The notes beneath the pieces are model-generated. The model was given only the letters and a program-made list of their open reading frames with translations. It ran no database searches and was not told the DNA's origin. The position numbers and the translations under genes are program-made. DNA of 64,000 bases, taken from contig AODO01000014.1 of the NCBI GenBank assembly GCA_000341795.1, forward strand, positions 62,001 through 126,000, given 5' to 3'. This stretch comes from Rhodococcus triatomae BKS 15-14 (GTDB taxonomy: Bacteria > Actinomycetota > Actinomycetes > Mycobacteriales > Mycobacteriaceae). Positions 18,215 to 27,059 of the stretch are shown piece by piece (position 1 is the stretch's first letter; every line of letters starts with the position of its first letter).

Positions 18215-20179
18215 ATGGTGGAGCCGCAGTGGGTTCCGTCGGACGAGGACGTCGCAGAAGCGCGTCTCACCGATTTCGTCTCCTGGGTTCAGGGCCGCTG
18301 CGGCGTCACCTTGGCCGACTACCAGGCCCTGTGGCGGTGGTCGGTGAACGACCTCGACGAGTTCTGGCATGCCGTCTGGGAGTACTTCGAGGTCCAGTCG
18401 ACGACTCCGCCCGGCGCGGCGCTCGTCGACGACTCGATGCCCGGTGCCCGCTGGTTCCCCGAGGCCCGCGTCAACTACGTCCGGCAGGCCCTGCGCCACC
18501 AGACGCGGCTCCATCCCGCGATCCGGTCGGCCGGTGAGGACACCCCCGACGTCGAGGTGTCCTGGGCGGAGCTACGGCGGCAGGTCGGCGCGCTCGCATC
18601 GACGCTGAAAGCGCACGGTGTCGGCGAAGGCGACCGGGTCGTCGGCTACCTGCCGAACATCCCCGAGGCGATCGTCGCCTTCCTCGCGACGGCGAGCCTC
18701 GGCGCCGTCTGGGCGGCGTGCGGGCAGGACTACTCGGCGGCCGCCGCGCTGAGCAGGCTCGGCCAGCTCGACCCGACCGTGCTGATCGCCGCCGACGGCT
18801 ACCGCTTCGGTGGTCGAGCGCACCGGCGGGACGCCGACGTCGCGCAGCTGCGCGCCGGGCTGCCCGGTCTTCGCCTGACGGTCCGCGTGGAGCGCCTCGG
18901 CGGCGAGGCGGGCGACGTGCCAGGCGGTCTCGCCCAACCGGGAGCGGTGATGTGCTGGGCGGAGGCGTCCGCAGGCGACGCTCCCCTCGAGCCGGTGGAC
19001 GTGCCGTTCGACCATCCACTGTGGGTCGTCTTCTCCAGCGGCACCACCGGACTGCCGAAGGGTATCGTGCACGGCCACGGTGGGGTGATCCTGGAGCACC
19101 TGAAATCGATTGCGCTGCAGAACGACATCGGGCCGACCGACGCCCTGTTCTGGTACACCAGCCCCAGTTGGATGATGTGGAACTTCCAGGTCGCCGCGCT
19201 GCTCGTCGGCGCGACCGTCGTCTGCTACGACGGCAGCCCCTCCCATCCCGCACCGGATACGTTGTGGGACATCGCGTCCCGTCATCGCGCGACGATGGTC
19301 GGCACGAGTCCCGGTTACGTGCTCGCCTGCGCGAAAGCCGGTGTCGTGCCACGCGCCGATCACGACCTCGGCGCCCTGCGTGCCGTCGGCATCACCGGGT
19401 CGTCCCTGCCCGCGTCGTCGTCGTTGTGGTTGTCGGAGAACGTCGGCGAGTCGGTGCCGGTGTTCTCGATCAGCGGCGGAACCGACGTCGTCACGGCGTT
19501 CGCCGGGGGAGTGCGGACCGTTCCAGTGTGGCCCGGTGAGCTGTCCGTGCCGTACCTCGGTGTCGCGCTCGACGCCCTCGACGAGCAAGGCCGCCCCGTG
19601 CGTGACGAGGTCGGCGAACTGGTGGTGACTCGCCCGATGCCGTCGATGCCGGTGCGCTTCTGGAACGACCCCGACGGTGAGAAGTACCGAGACGCGTACT
19701 TCGGCGTGTACCCCGGAGTGTGGCGACACGGCGACTGGATCACGATGACCGACCACGGCAGTGTGGTCGTGCACGGACGATCCGATTCCACCCTGAACCG
19801 CAACGGCATTCGGATGGGCAGCGCCGACATCTACCAGGCCGTCGAGGCGCTGCCCGAGGTGGCAGAGGCGCTCGTGCTCGGTGTCGAACAATCGGACGGC
19901 GGATACTGGATGCCGCTGTTCGTGGTGCTCGCCGACGGCGCCGAGCTCGACGACGCGCTGCGGGACCGGATCGCCGCCGCGGTCCGCGAACAGGTGTCGC
20001 CGCGGCACGTCCCCGACGAGATCATCGCCGCCCCCGGTGTCCCGCACACCCGGACCGGCAAGAAGCTCGAGATCCCCGTCAAACGACTCATGCAGGGCGC
20101 CGACGCGGACCGGGTCGTCGACCGCAGCGCGGTCGACGCACCCGAACTGATCGACTGGTACGCGGCCCGCAGACCCTGA
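18215..20179 (+). CDS. Acetoacetyl-CoA synthetase
   Basis: A 654-residue ANL ligase of the acetoacetate-CoA ligase subfamily. It has the acetyl-CoA-synthetase-like N-terminal region (LWRWSVNDLDEFWHAVWEYF, MPGARWFPEARVNYV), AMP-binding loop FSSGTTGLPKGIVHGHGG near residue 273, FWYTSPSWMMWNFQVAALL, FSISGGTDVV, HGRSDSTLNRNGIRMGSADI and the catalytic Lys in TGKKLEIPVKR. It activates acetoacetate, the end product of leucine breakdown by the preceding five enzymes, so the carbon re-enters thiolysis. One base separates it from citE. In M. tuberculosis the region instead has the ScoAB CoA-transferase, so this is an alternative solution to the same step. Confidence 0.92.
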   Translation: MVEPQWVPSDEDVAEARLTDFVSWVQGRCGVTLADYQALWRWSVNDLDEFWHAVWEYFEVQSTTPPGAALVDDSMPGARWFPEARVNYVRQALRHQTRLHPAIRSAGEDTPDVEVSWAELRRQVGALASTLKAHGVGEGDRVVGYLPNIPEAIVAFLATASLGAVWAACGQDYSAAAALSRLGQLDPTVLIAADGYRFGGRAHRRDADVAQLRAGLPGLRLTVRVERLGGEAGDVPGGLAQPGAVMCWAEASAGDAPLEPVDVPFDHPLWVVFSSGTTGLPKGIVHGHGGVILEHLKSIALQNDIGPTDALFWYTSPSWMMWNFQVAALLVGATVVCYDGSPSHPAPDTLWDIASRHRATMVGTSPGYVLACAKAGVVPRADHDLGALRAVGITGSSLPASSSLWLSENVGESVPVFSISGGTDVVTAFAGGVRTVPVWPGELSVPYLGVALDALDEQGRPVRDEVGELVVTRPMPSMPVRFWNDPDGEKYRDAYFGVYPGVWRHGDWITMTDHGSVVVHGRSDSTLNRNGIRMGSADIYQAVEALPEVAEALVLGVEQSDGGYWMPLFVVLADGAELDDALRDRIAAAVREQVSPRHVPDEIIAAPGVPHTRTGKKLEIPVKRLMQGADADRVVDRSAVDAPELIDWYAARRP

Positions 20180-20197
20180 GGCGGGTACGAGGAGCCC

Positions 20198-20935
20198 TCA
20201 GCCGAGAGCGCCGAGCAGCGCGGCGTCGACCTCGTCGTGAGGGCTCATCGGCAGCGTGTGATGCGTGGCCTCGCCGACGGTGACCACCGTGATCCCCGGG
20301 TGTTCCTCGCCGAGAATGCCGGCGAGGCGTTCGCTGTCGTGTGCCCGGCCGGCGCCGGCCAGGATCACGGTCGTTCGCACCTCGAGTTCGCGGAGCTGCC
20401 TCGACGAGGGGCGTTTCGGCACGACGAGCTTCGTGGCGGGAAAGTGCGCCGCACCTCGGGCGAGGAGGTCCAGCCAGTCGCCGTCCAGGGGGCGCCTGCC
20501 GGTCTCCCAGTCCACGAACCGGCGCTGACGCTTCTCCGTCGGGCGCAGCAGCAGCGGGGCGGCGCGGGCGAGGTACGGCATCCGCATTCCCGCGAAGCAC
20601 GACGTCGGATCGAGCAGGGCGAGCGCCGACACCCGCTCGGGCTGCCGGAGGACGTAGGCGAGCGCGATCATCGCTCCGTACGAGTGCCCGGCCAGCGCGA
20701 ACGTGCCCAGCCCGAGGCCGCGGACAACCGAATCGAGCCAGCCGAGGAGATCGTCCACCGTCCGCGGTGCAGTGCCCTCGGCTCGGCTTCGTCCGGCATC
20801 GCCCATCAGGTCGACCGCGTGCACGCGATACCGCGCGGCGAGGGCCGCGACGTTGGCGAACCACACCGTGGAGGTGGCGCCTCCCCCCGGCAGGAGTAGC
20901 ACAGGAGGCGAATCGGGAGCGCCGCAGGTGTTCAC
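20198..20935 (-). CDS. Alpha/beta hydrolase, 5' end doubtful
   Basis: The frame from GTG 20935 codes 245 residues with VLLLPGGGATSTVWFANVAA (oxyanion region), nucleophile elbow LAGHSYGAMIAL, and a late His in EATHHTLPMSP. Homology does not stop at the GTG: the same frame continues upstream with LRAYDRVLQKWPLDVETTDL, the usual N-terminus of this hydrolase type, up to about 21016, but I found no ATG, GTG or TTG in that stretch. The original start therefore seems lost at the junction with the MarR remnant at 21010-21025. It may be expressed from the internal GTG or be a decaying gene. Substrate unknown. Confidence 0.7.
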   Translation of the reverse strand: MNTCGAPDSPPVLLLPGGGATSTVWFANVAALAARYRVHAVDLMGDAGRSRAEGTAPRTVDDLLGWLDSVVRGLGLGTFALAGHSYGAMIALAYVLRQPERVSALALLDPTSCFAGMRMPYLARAAPLLLRPTEKRQRRFVDWETGRRPLDGDWLDLLARGAAHFPATKLVVPKRPSSRQLRELEVRTTVILAGAGRAHDSERLAGILGEEHPGITVVTVGEATHHTLPMSPHDEVDAALLGALG

Positions 20936-20949
20936 CCGGGTGATCCCGT

Positions 20950-21357
20950 GTGCGGACGTCAGGTCGGTCGTCTCGACATCGAGGGGCCATTTCTGGAGGA
21001 CACGGTCGTAGGCGCGGAGCTCTGATCTGCCTACTCGACGCCGCTCGCGACGGGCGCCAGGCGACCCCGAGCTGGCTTCGTGAGCAACTGCACCTGAATT
21101 CCACGTCGGTCGCCGCGCTGGTCGACAGGATGGAGCGAGCCGGTCATGTCGTACGCCGCCGTGACGACAGTGATCGGCGGAAGGTGCTGCTCGCTGTCAC
21201 ACCGGCCGCGATGCAGCTCGGATGGTCGTTCTTCGGGCCGCTGCTCGACGGGGCCACCGCTTCGTTGGATTCGTACACGGCGGAGGAATTGGCGGTCGTC
21301 CGGCGATTTCTGGAGGACATGAGTCGTGGGGTGGCGGCGTTCGAGGAGAGGGCGTAG
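20950..21357 (+). pseudogene. MarR-family regulator lacking its N-terminus
   Basis: From about 21019 the frame matches the second half of a MarR protein: ALICLLDAARDGRQATPSWL, the recognition region LHLNSTSVAALVDRMERAGH, the wing with DDSDRRKVLL, and a C-terminal dimer helix. The roughly 40-50 N-terminal residues that normally build the first dimerisation helices are missing. Upstream of 21019 the frame only reads the antisense of the hydrolase N-terminus (from GTG 20950), which is not protein-like. Two gene 5' ends meeting head to head here suggest a deletion removed the shared promoter region. Confidence 0.6.
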
Positions 21358-21539
21358 CGCTGTCGAGTCGGCGGCGGCGGGATCGGCGCGGCGATCGTTC
21401 GATCGACGGCGCTCGAGCGGTGGAGTGCCGAGACGCCCGTGGAGGCTGATCGGTCAATCAGTTGAACTCTTGTACGGTTGCTGCATCGAACCCGCGGGCG
21501 TGGATGCCCGACGGGACAGCAGTGAGAGGTGCGGTCGGA

Positions 21540-22289
21540 GTGGTTGCGAGGTCGTCCGTCGTCCGGGTTCCCAAGGCGGGCGAGTTGGTCGCGGCCAGCC
21601 TGCGTCGCCGCATCATCACGGGTGAACTGAAGGCCGGAGATCCGTTGCCCAACGAGGCCGCGCTCATGGAGCAGTTCGGGGTGTCGCGGCCGACCCTGCG
21701 CGAGGCCTTCCGGATCCTCGAGTCCGAGTCGATCATCACCGTCCTGCGCGGTGCGCACGGAGGCGCCCGGGTGCTCGCCCCCGACTCGTCCGGCGCGGCG
21801 CGCTACACGGGATTGCTGCTGCAATACCAGGGCGTTCCTCTCGTCGACGTGTACCGGGCCCGGGCCTCTCTCGAGGTCACGGCGGTCGGGACCCTGGCCG
21901 ACGGCGCTCACGACGCCGAACTCGACACGTTCGCTGCTCTGTTGGAGACGGGGGCGGACCTGTTGGAGGACGCGGAGGCCTTCGCGCGGCACGACGTAGA
22001 CGTCCACCAGGCACTCATCGATCTCGCGGGCAATCAGACGCTGGCGGTGCTGGCGGGCATGCTCGTGCACGTCATCGATGCACACAACGACCTGTTCATC
22101 GCCTCGAAGTCCGATGAGCTCGAGCAGCCCGCGTCGCGCCGGGCACATCGCTCCTACCTCCGGCTGCTGGGGTTGATGCGGGAGGGTGACACGGTGGCGG
22201 CGCAGCAGTTCTGGCGCAGGCATCTCGACGCGATCGAGAGCGTCATGCTCACCGATCCCGAGACGACCCTGGTCGAGGTGCTGTCCTGA
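21540..22289 (+). CDS. GntR-family (FadR/FCD) transcriptional regulator
   Basis: A 249-residue regulator. The winged helix spans residues about 10-75 (AASLRRRIITGELKAGDPLP, QFGVSRPTLREAFRILE, VLRGAHGGARVL). The all-helical FCD effector domain follows, with the conserved metal/ligand residues in ARHDVDVHQALIDLAGN and the late SHR-like RRAHRSYLRLL. GTG 21540 is chosen because GAGAGG lies nine bases upstream; ATG 21504 in the same frame is possible. Family members respond to small carboxylic acids. No obvious target gene is adjacent: a MarR remnant lies before it and a convergent lipoprotein gene after it. Confidence 0.87.
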   Translation: MVARSSVVRVPKAGELVAASLRRRIITGELKAGDPLPNEAALMEQFGVSRPTLREAFRILESESIITVLRGAHGGARVLAPDSSGAARYTGLLLQYQGVPLVDVYRARASLEVTAVGTLADGAHDAELDTFAALLETGADLLEDAEAFARHDVDVHQALIDLAGNQTLAVLAGMLVHVIDAHNDLFIASKSDELEQPASRRAHRSYLRLLGLMREGDTVAAQQFWRRHLDAIESVMLTDPETTLVEVLS

Positions 22290-22296
22290 CTCCTCG

Positions 22297-22330
22297 CGCC
22301 GACGGGGGATGACCGGCGCTCGCGTCGGCG
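22297..22330. terminator. Hairpin between convergent gntR and lipoprotein genes
   Basis: CGCCGACG (22297-22304) and CGTCGGCG (22323-22330) form an 8-bp stem with an 18-base GC-rich loop, in the 55-base gap between two convergent genes. A bidirectional terminator is likely by position. Confidence 0.45.
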
Positions 22331-22344
22331 TCCGGCCGCGGAGG

Positions 22345-23388
22345 TCAACCCGGTAGCGGGATCACCAGCGGCGGCAGCCCGGGAACCTCCACCCGGATCT
22401 CCGGTGGGGGGGCGACTGGTTGCGGTTGGGGCACCGGCGCGGGAGCGGGTTCCGGGGGCGGCGGCGGGGGTGCAGGCGCAGGCGGCGGCTCCGGTGCAGG
22501 CGGAGGCGGTGCCGGCGCGGCGGGTGTGTTCGCGAGCGCTCGCTGTGGCGCGGCCTCGACGGGGGCGTTCGTCGTCGCCTGCGTCGTCGACGGCGACGTC
22601 GTCCCGGGTCCCGGCATCGTGCCTGCACCGACCGGCAGCGTTGTCAGCGAGCCCGTTGCCAGGTCCACCACGGTGACGGCACCCATCGGACCGAGCGCCG
22701 GTCGCACCTCCATCACGCGGGTGACGTCGAAGCCCGGCCAGGGCACGGCGTCGGGGTCGGCCGACGCCTCGTTCGACGGTGAGCCCAGCGGGTCACCGTG
22801 TGCGCAGCGGACCTTGGGTTCGCCGTACTCGTCGATGAGGACGATTGTTCCCGACTCGAGCACCGCCTCGCGGGGACGGGCTCGGCCGTCGTCGTAGCCG
22901 TAGCTCGTGACCCGGGTGTCCGCGCGGAGCAGCACGGGCGTCAGGGATGCGATGAACCCACGCGCGTCGGTGACACCCTGCGCCTTCGACCAGGCGTTCA
23001 ACTTGGTCGGATCGTTCTCCAGGGTGTCGGCCAGGCGGGTGGTGTCGCACAGGGGGCGTTGGAGACTGCCGCCGTACAGTCCACCACGGTCGCCGGTCAC
23101 GACGGGTGTCGCGCCGTCGGGCAGGGCGGTGTCGGGTGGTCCGTCGGGCACCTCCACCGGTGTCTGCGGTGGCAGCAGGCGTTCGGTCCAGGGCTGGTCG
23201 CCCGCCGAGGTGGTCGCGATGAGCTCCACACCCTCTGCGGGGGTCGACTGCGAGCACGCGGCCACGCCCAGGGCCACGCATCCGACAATCACCCATCCAA
23301 CCGGCCGCACGGTGTGCGTGCCGGTCGCTCCGGTGCGACGTCGGGCTCGGGCTCGATGCGCAGCCCGCCCGCCGTTGTCGGGGGCCAC
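22345..23388 (-). CDS. Proline-rich secreted lipoprotein (DUF6777-like)
   Basis: A 347-residue protein. After a basic N-terminus a hydrophobic stretch (VGWVIVGCVALGVAAC) ends in a lipobox-like VAAC followed by Ser, so export and lipid anchoring at about residue 45 is likely. The globular part (residues about 80-240) contains GGLYGGSLQRPLCDTTRLAD, LNAWSKAQGV and a second Cys in VRCAHGDPLG, resembling the actinobacterial DUF6777 domain. The last 70 residues are almost pure Pro/Ala/Glu and probably cross or sit in the cell wall. Function unknown. The start at 23388 is uncertain because the twin-arginine-like, Arg-rich lead-in could be shortened. Confidence 0.75.
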   Translation of the reverse strand: MAPDNGGRAAHRARARRRTGATGTHTVRPVGWVIVGCVALGVAACSQSTPAEGVELIATTSAGDQPWTERLLPPQTPVEVPDGPPDTALPDGATPVVTGDRGGLYGGSLQRPLCDTTRLADTLENDPTKLNAWSKAQGVTDARGFIASLTPVLLRADTRVTSYGYDDGRARPREAVLESGTIVLIDEYGEPKVRCAHGDPLGSPSNEASADPDAVPWPGFDVTRVMEVRPALGPMGAVTVVDLATGSLTTLPVGAGTMPGPGTTSPSTTQATTNAPVEAAPQRALANTPAAPAPPPPAPEPPPAPAPPPPPPEPAPAPVPQPQPVAPPPEIRVEVPGLPPLVIPLPG

Positions 23389-23490
23389 TCGGTCATCGTA
23401 GGCCGGGTGCCGCGTTCACGCGCTGTTCGAGAGTGGACTCGTGCGACGGGGTCGGGGGAGCCGCGACCGTCTCCGGGTCGCCCGCGCCGG

Positions 23491-24927
23491 TCACCGTACC
23501 GCGCTGGGCTCCCGGGTCTTGTCGGCGGCGGCGTCGCGGGACACGGCGCGCCGGGGAATGAAGAACGCCACGACGAGAGCGAGCAGCGCCGCCGCCCCGC
23601 CGATCAGGAAGGTGGCGACGAACGCACCCTCCGTCGGCACCTCGGTCGTGCCGAGCTGCATGGTGGCCCCGGTCAGGACGACGGTCATGACGGCGGCTGC
23701 GAGCGACGTGCCGACGAGGCGCATCAGCGAGTTCAGGCCGTTCGCCGCACCTGTCTCGTGGAGCGGCACCGCCGACATGATGAGCGCGGGCATGGCCGCG
23801 TAGGCGATCCCGATGCCGGCACCGATCACGGTGCTGACGACCACGAGCTGCCAGATGTGCTGCATCGCCACTGCACCGACCAGGTACCCGGCCGCGATCA
23901 CGACAATGCCGACGACGAGCGTGGTGCGTGGGCCGCGGAGTCCGGTGATCCGCGCGGAGACGGGGGAGAGCAGCATCATCACGATCCCGCTGGGCGCCAT
24001 CACCAGACCGGCGGTCACCATCGACTGGCCCAGCCCGTAGCCGGTTTCGGGAGGTGCCTGCAGGAGCTGGGGGATAGTCAGTGCCGTCGCGTACATCGCG
24101 AAGCCGACGAGGACCGACGCGGCATTGGTCAGCAGCACGGTGCGCGACGCCGACACCCGCAGGTCGACGAGCGGCTGCGGGGTCCGCAGTTCGACGATCC
24201 CCCAGATCACGAAGACGACCAGCGACGCGGCGGCCAGTCCGAGGGTGAGCGCGCTCGTCCATCCCCATCCCGCGCCCTGGGTGAGGGCGAGCAGCAGGAG
24301 GACGAGGGCCACGGCCAGACCGATCGCCCCCGGCAGGTCGAATCGTCCCGGCCGGCGGACCGACGACTCGGGGACGGCGAGAACGACGGCCGCCACCACC
24401 AGGCAGCCGAGCGCGGCGGCCGCCCAGAAGAGCGCGTGCCAGCTGTAGTTCTGCGCCGTCCAGGCGGCGAGCGGCAGACCGATGGCGCCGCCGACGCCCA
24501 TCGTCGAACTCATCACCGAGATCGCGGACGCGACCTTCTCCGGGGGGAGCTCGTCGCGCAGAATGCTGATGCCGAGCGCGATCGCGCCCGTCGCCGCGCC
24601 CTGCAGCGACCGCCCGACGACGACCGGGACGACACTGCTGCTCAGCGCGCACACCACGGATCCCGCGATGAGAAACCCCATGGAGACGAGGATCATTCGG
24701 CGTTTGCCGATCATGTCGCCGAGCCGGCCCGAGATCGGGGTGACGACCGCCGCGGTGAGCAGGGTGGACGTCACCACCCAGGATGCGGCCGACGGTGAGG
24801 TGTCGAGCAGTGTCGGCAAGGTGTGGACCAGGGGGACCACGAGCGTCTGCATCAGGGACACGACGATGCCTGCGCATGCGAGCGCGGGGAGCATCAGGCG
24901 GGTCGCGCGAGCCTCGTCGGCGCTCAC
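23491..24927 (-). CDS. MFS efflux transporter, DHA2 (14-helix) type
   Basis: A 478-residue protein with about fourteen membrane helices. Motif A is GRLGDMIGKRRMILVS, motif B-like GRSLQGAATGAIALGIS, and motif C-like MGVGGAIGLPLAAW is typical of drug:H+ antiporters of the EmrB/QacA class. GTG 24927 has GAGGAGGT four bases upstream and gives SADEARATRLMLP before helix 1; the open frame further upstream crosses the operator and is not used. A 33-base inverted repeat sits just upstream, but no TetR or MarR gene is adjacent in the correct place to be its obvious regulator. Substrate unknown. Confidence 0.9.
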   Translation of the reverse strand: MSADEARATRLMLPALACAGIVVSLMQTLVVPLVHTLPTLLDTSPSAASWVVTSTLLTAAVVTPISGRLGDMIGKRRMILVSMGFLIAGSVVCALSSSVVPVVVGRSLQGAATGAIALGISILRDELPPEKVASAISVMSSTMGVGGAIGLPLAAWTAQNYSWHALFWAAAALGCLVVAAVVLAVPESSVRRPGRFDLPGAIGLAVALVLLLLALTQGAGWGWTSALTLGLAAASLVVFVIWGIVELRTPQPLVDLRVSASRTVLLTNAASVLVGFAMYATALTIPQLLQAPPETGYGLGQSMVTAGLVMAPSGIVMMLLSPVSARITGLRGPRTTLVVGIVVIAAGYLVGAVAMQHIWQLVVVSTVIGAGIGIAYAAMPALIMSAVPLHETGAANGLNSLMRLVGTSLAAAVMTVVLTGATMQLGTTEVPTEGAFVATFLIGGAAALLALVVAFFIPRRAVSRDAAADKTREPSAVR

Positions 24928-24965
24928 GGCGACCTCCTCGGGACGGTGGATGTACCTTGCAATCG

Positions 24966-24998
24966 TGTGCACGGTACACATGACATGTATCGTGCACA
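24966..24998. promoter_or_regulatory. 33-base inverted repeat in MFS/SDR divergent promoter
   Basis: TGTGCACGGTACA (24966-24978) and TGTATCGTGCACA (24986-24998) match at 12 of 13 positions around a 7-base spacer. It lies 39 bases upstream of the MFS start and 127 upstream of the divergent SDR. The inner GTACA/TGTA arms look like a TetR-family operator. Confidence 0.6.
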
Positions 24999-25124
24999 AG
25001 CCATTTCGGTCATCTCGTTCGGACGTCGCGCGCGTGCGACCCGGATTCCCGCGGCAGTTGCTCTTGTACGGTGACGACGGCCGACAGTCGGCCCGAGACG
25101 TCACCGAACTGGGAGTGTGCAGGG

Positions 25125-26018
25125 ATGGGCATCAACGACGGACGCGTGGTCATCGTCACCGGAGCCGCAGGCGGCATCGGTCGGCAGCACGCGCTGGAAT
25201 TCGCCCGGCAGGGCGCGAAGGTCGTCGTGAACGACCTCGGTCCCGCCGAGGACGTGGTCGCCGAGATCAAGGCGCTCGGCGGCGAAGCCGTCGCCAACAA
25301 GGACGACATCTCCGACTTCGAGGGCGCGGGCCGACTGGTCCGCACCGCCATCGAGGAGTTCGGCACGCTGCACGTCCTCGTCAACAACGCGGGCATCCTG
25401 CGGGACAAGATGTTCGTGAACATGACGGTCGACCAGTGGGACGACGTCATGCGCGTGCACCTGCGCGGAACGTTCGCGCCGTCGCAGCACGCCGCCTCGT
25501 ACTGGCGTGAGCAGCACAAGGCCGGGACGCCGGTCGCGCACCCGCGCATCATCAACACCTCGTCGCCGTCCGGCCTGTACGGAAACCTCGGTCAGACGAA
25601 CTACGGAGCGGCGAAGGCGGGTATCGCCGCGTTCACGGTGATCCTCGCCGACGAACTCGCTCGCCTCGGCGTCACGGTCAACGCGATCGCCCCGACCGCG
25701 TTGACCCAGATGACCGCCGGTCTCGACGGCTTCGTGGCCGCTGCCGAGGCGGAGAAGGAGCGCACCGGCTTCGACGCCTCCGCGCCGGAGAACATCTCGC
25801 CGACCGTCGTGTGGCTCGGCTCGCCGGAGGCCCAGGGCGTCACCGGCCGGGTGTTCAACGTGCACGGCGGTTCGATCAGCGTCGCCGAGACCTGGGTCGC
25901 CGGGCCGGGCGTGTCGAAGGATGCCCGCTGGGATCCGGCCGAGCTCGGCGAGGTCATCCCCGCACTGGTCGCGCAGGCTCGCCCCAATTCGACGATGGCG
26001 GGCACCCCGCGCTCCTGA
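25125..26018 (+). CDS. SDR-family oxidoreductase (3-oxoacyl/hydroxyacyl dehydrogenase-like)
   Basis: A 297-residue classical SDR. VIVTGAAGGIGRQHALEFAR is the nucleotide-binding glycine motif, NNAGILRDKMF follows, and the catalytic set is Ser in IINTSSPSG plus YGAAKAG. The region after the active site and the extended C-terminus (GRVFNVHGGSISVAETW) resemble multifunctional beta-oxidation type 3-hydroxyacyl-CoA dehydrogenases (17beta-HSD4-like). ATG 25125 is used; the frame is open for 18 codons upstream but without homology. It is divergent from the efflux gene and convergent with the XRE-TetR regulator. It could supply a hydroxyacyl dehydrogenase to the acyl-CoA operon at 27233. Confidence 0.87.
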   Translation: MGINDGRVVIVTGAAGGIGRQHALEFARQGAKVVVNDLGPAEDVVAEIKALGGEAVANKDDISDFEGAGRLVRTAIEEFGTLHVLVNNAGILRDKMFVNMTVDQWDDVMRVHLRGTFAPSQHAASYWREQHKAGTPVAHPRIINTSSPSGLYGNLGQTNYGAAKAGIAAFTVILADELARLGVTVNAIAPTALTQMTAGLDGFVAAAEAEKERTGFDASAPENISPTVVWLGSPEAQGVTGRVFNVHGGSISVAETWVAGPGVSKDARWDPAELGEVIPALVAQARPNSTMAGTPRS

Positions 26019-26033
26019 CGTGACTCGATCGGG

Positions 26034-26093
26034 CGGGCGGGATCTCGCCGGGCTGCGGCATCGCCGTCACGCCCCCGTGCGTGATCCCGCCCG
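26034..26093. terminator. Long-range stem between convergent SDR and regulator genes
   Basis: CGGGCGGGATC (26034-26044) and GATCCCGCCCG (26083-26093) are perfect complements with a 38-base loop, filling most of the 116-base gap between convergent genes. It is likely a bidirectional terminator. The large loop lowers confidence. Confidence 0.4.
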
Positions 26094-26134
26094 TCCTGTT
26101 CCGTCGGCCTTCCCGGCCCGTCACGGCGCAGGAT

Positions 26135-27046
26135 TCACCGTGCCGAGGTCCGGCCGAGGAGATCGAGGGCGAACTCGGCGTACTCGGTGGCGATCTGCTC
26201 GGGTGTCGAGGGTCCGTCCGCGCGGAACCACTGCGGCAGTGACGTGCACATCGTCGCGATGGCGCGGCCCGCGTCGTGCGGGTGCGGTGTGCTCAGATCC
26301 CCGGCCTGCACCGCGGCGTCGATCCGTTCATCCAACAGGTACTGGATCTCGTTGCGGGAGGCTGTGATTCGTGTCCTGTCCGGTTCCTCGATGCTACGCA
26401 TCTCGCTCGCTCCGATGAAGGCGAGCTCGCGGCGGTGCGTGTGGTACAACGCGAGGGCCTCCACCATGAACGCGACACTCTCGACGGCGTCGGCGCCCTC
26501 GTCTCGGGCGGCCCGGAGTCGCCAGTGCAGTTCGTCCATCGTGATGTCGAGTGCCCGCACCAGCAGCGCCTGCTTGTCCCGATAGTGGTGGTACACGCCG
26601 GGGACGCTCATCCCGGCCCGCTGCGCCACGGCGCGAACGGTGGCGCCGTGATAGCCCGTCTCGACGAATGCGTCGATCGCTGCCGCCAGCACGGCGTCGA
26701 TCTCGAGTGGCGGGAAGGCCCGCCAGTGCGTTCCCTCCGGACGGTCGGGAGTGGTGTCCGTGATCGCGCGAGGCGTGTGGCGCCGTGGCGCGGGGCCGGC
26801 CTGCTCGCCGAGCAGTCGTGCGGCGGTGGTGCCGAGAGCATCGGCGATGTCGCGGATCCGGTCGACGCTCACCCCCGTTCGGCCGTTCTCGATGGCGCTG
26901 ACGGTCGCCGGGCTGACACCGAGGCGTCGGGCCAGTTCACGCACTGTCTGTCCCGCCTCGGCGCGCGCGGCCCTGATCGCCGCAGGGGTGTCCTGCTTGT
27001 CGATCTCCGTCCCCCTCTCGTCGGCGGCCGCCGGGCTGGACCGCAT
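26135..27046 (-). CDS. Dual-domain regulator: XRE (Cro/C1) HTH fused to a TetR repressor
   Basis: A 303-residue protein with two DNA-binding domains. Residues about 22-80 are an XRE helix-turn-helix (IRAARAEAGQTVRELARRLG, VSPATVSAIENGRTGVSVDR). After a Pro/Arg-rich linker (residues 85-110) a full TetR module starts: FVETGYHGATVRAVAQRAGM, SVPGVYHHYRDKQALLVRAL, then a helical ligand domain ending LDLLGRTSAR. TetR proteins normally begin with their HTH, so the extra N-terminal domain is unusual though known in a few actinobacterial lipid regulators. It is divergent from the acyl-CoA dehydrogenase operon, and two similar inverted repeats occupy the promoter. ATG 27046 is the start. Confidence 0.9.
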   Translation of the reverse strand: MRSSPAAADERGTEIDKQDTPAAIRAARAEAGQTVRELARRLGVSPATVSAIENGRTGVSVDRIRDIADALGTTAARLLGEQAGPAPRRHTPRAITDTTPDRPEGTHWRAFPPLEIDAVLAAAIDAFVETGYHGATVRAVAQRAGMSVPGVYHHYRDKQALLVRALDITMDELHWRLRAARDEGADAVESVAFMVEALALYHTHRRELAFIGASEMRSIEEPDRTRITASRNEIQYLLDERIDAAVQAGDLSTPHPHDAGRAIATMCTSLPQWFRADGPSTPEQIATEYAEFALDLLGRTSAR

Positions 27047-27059
27047 CGTCTCGTGGCGA

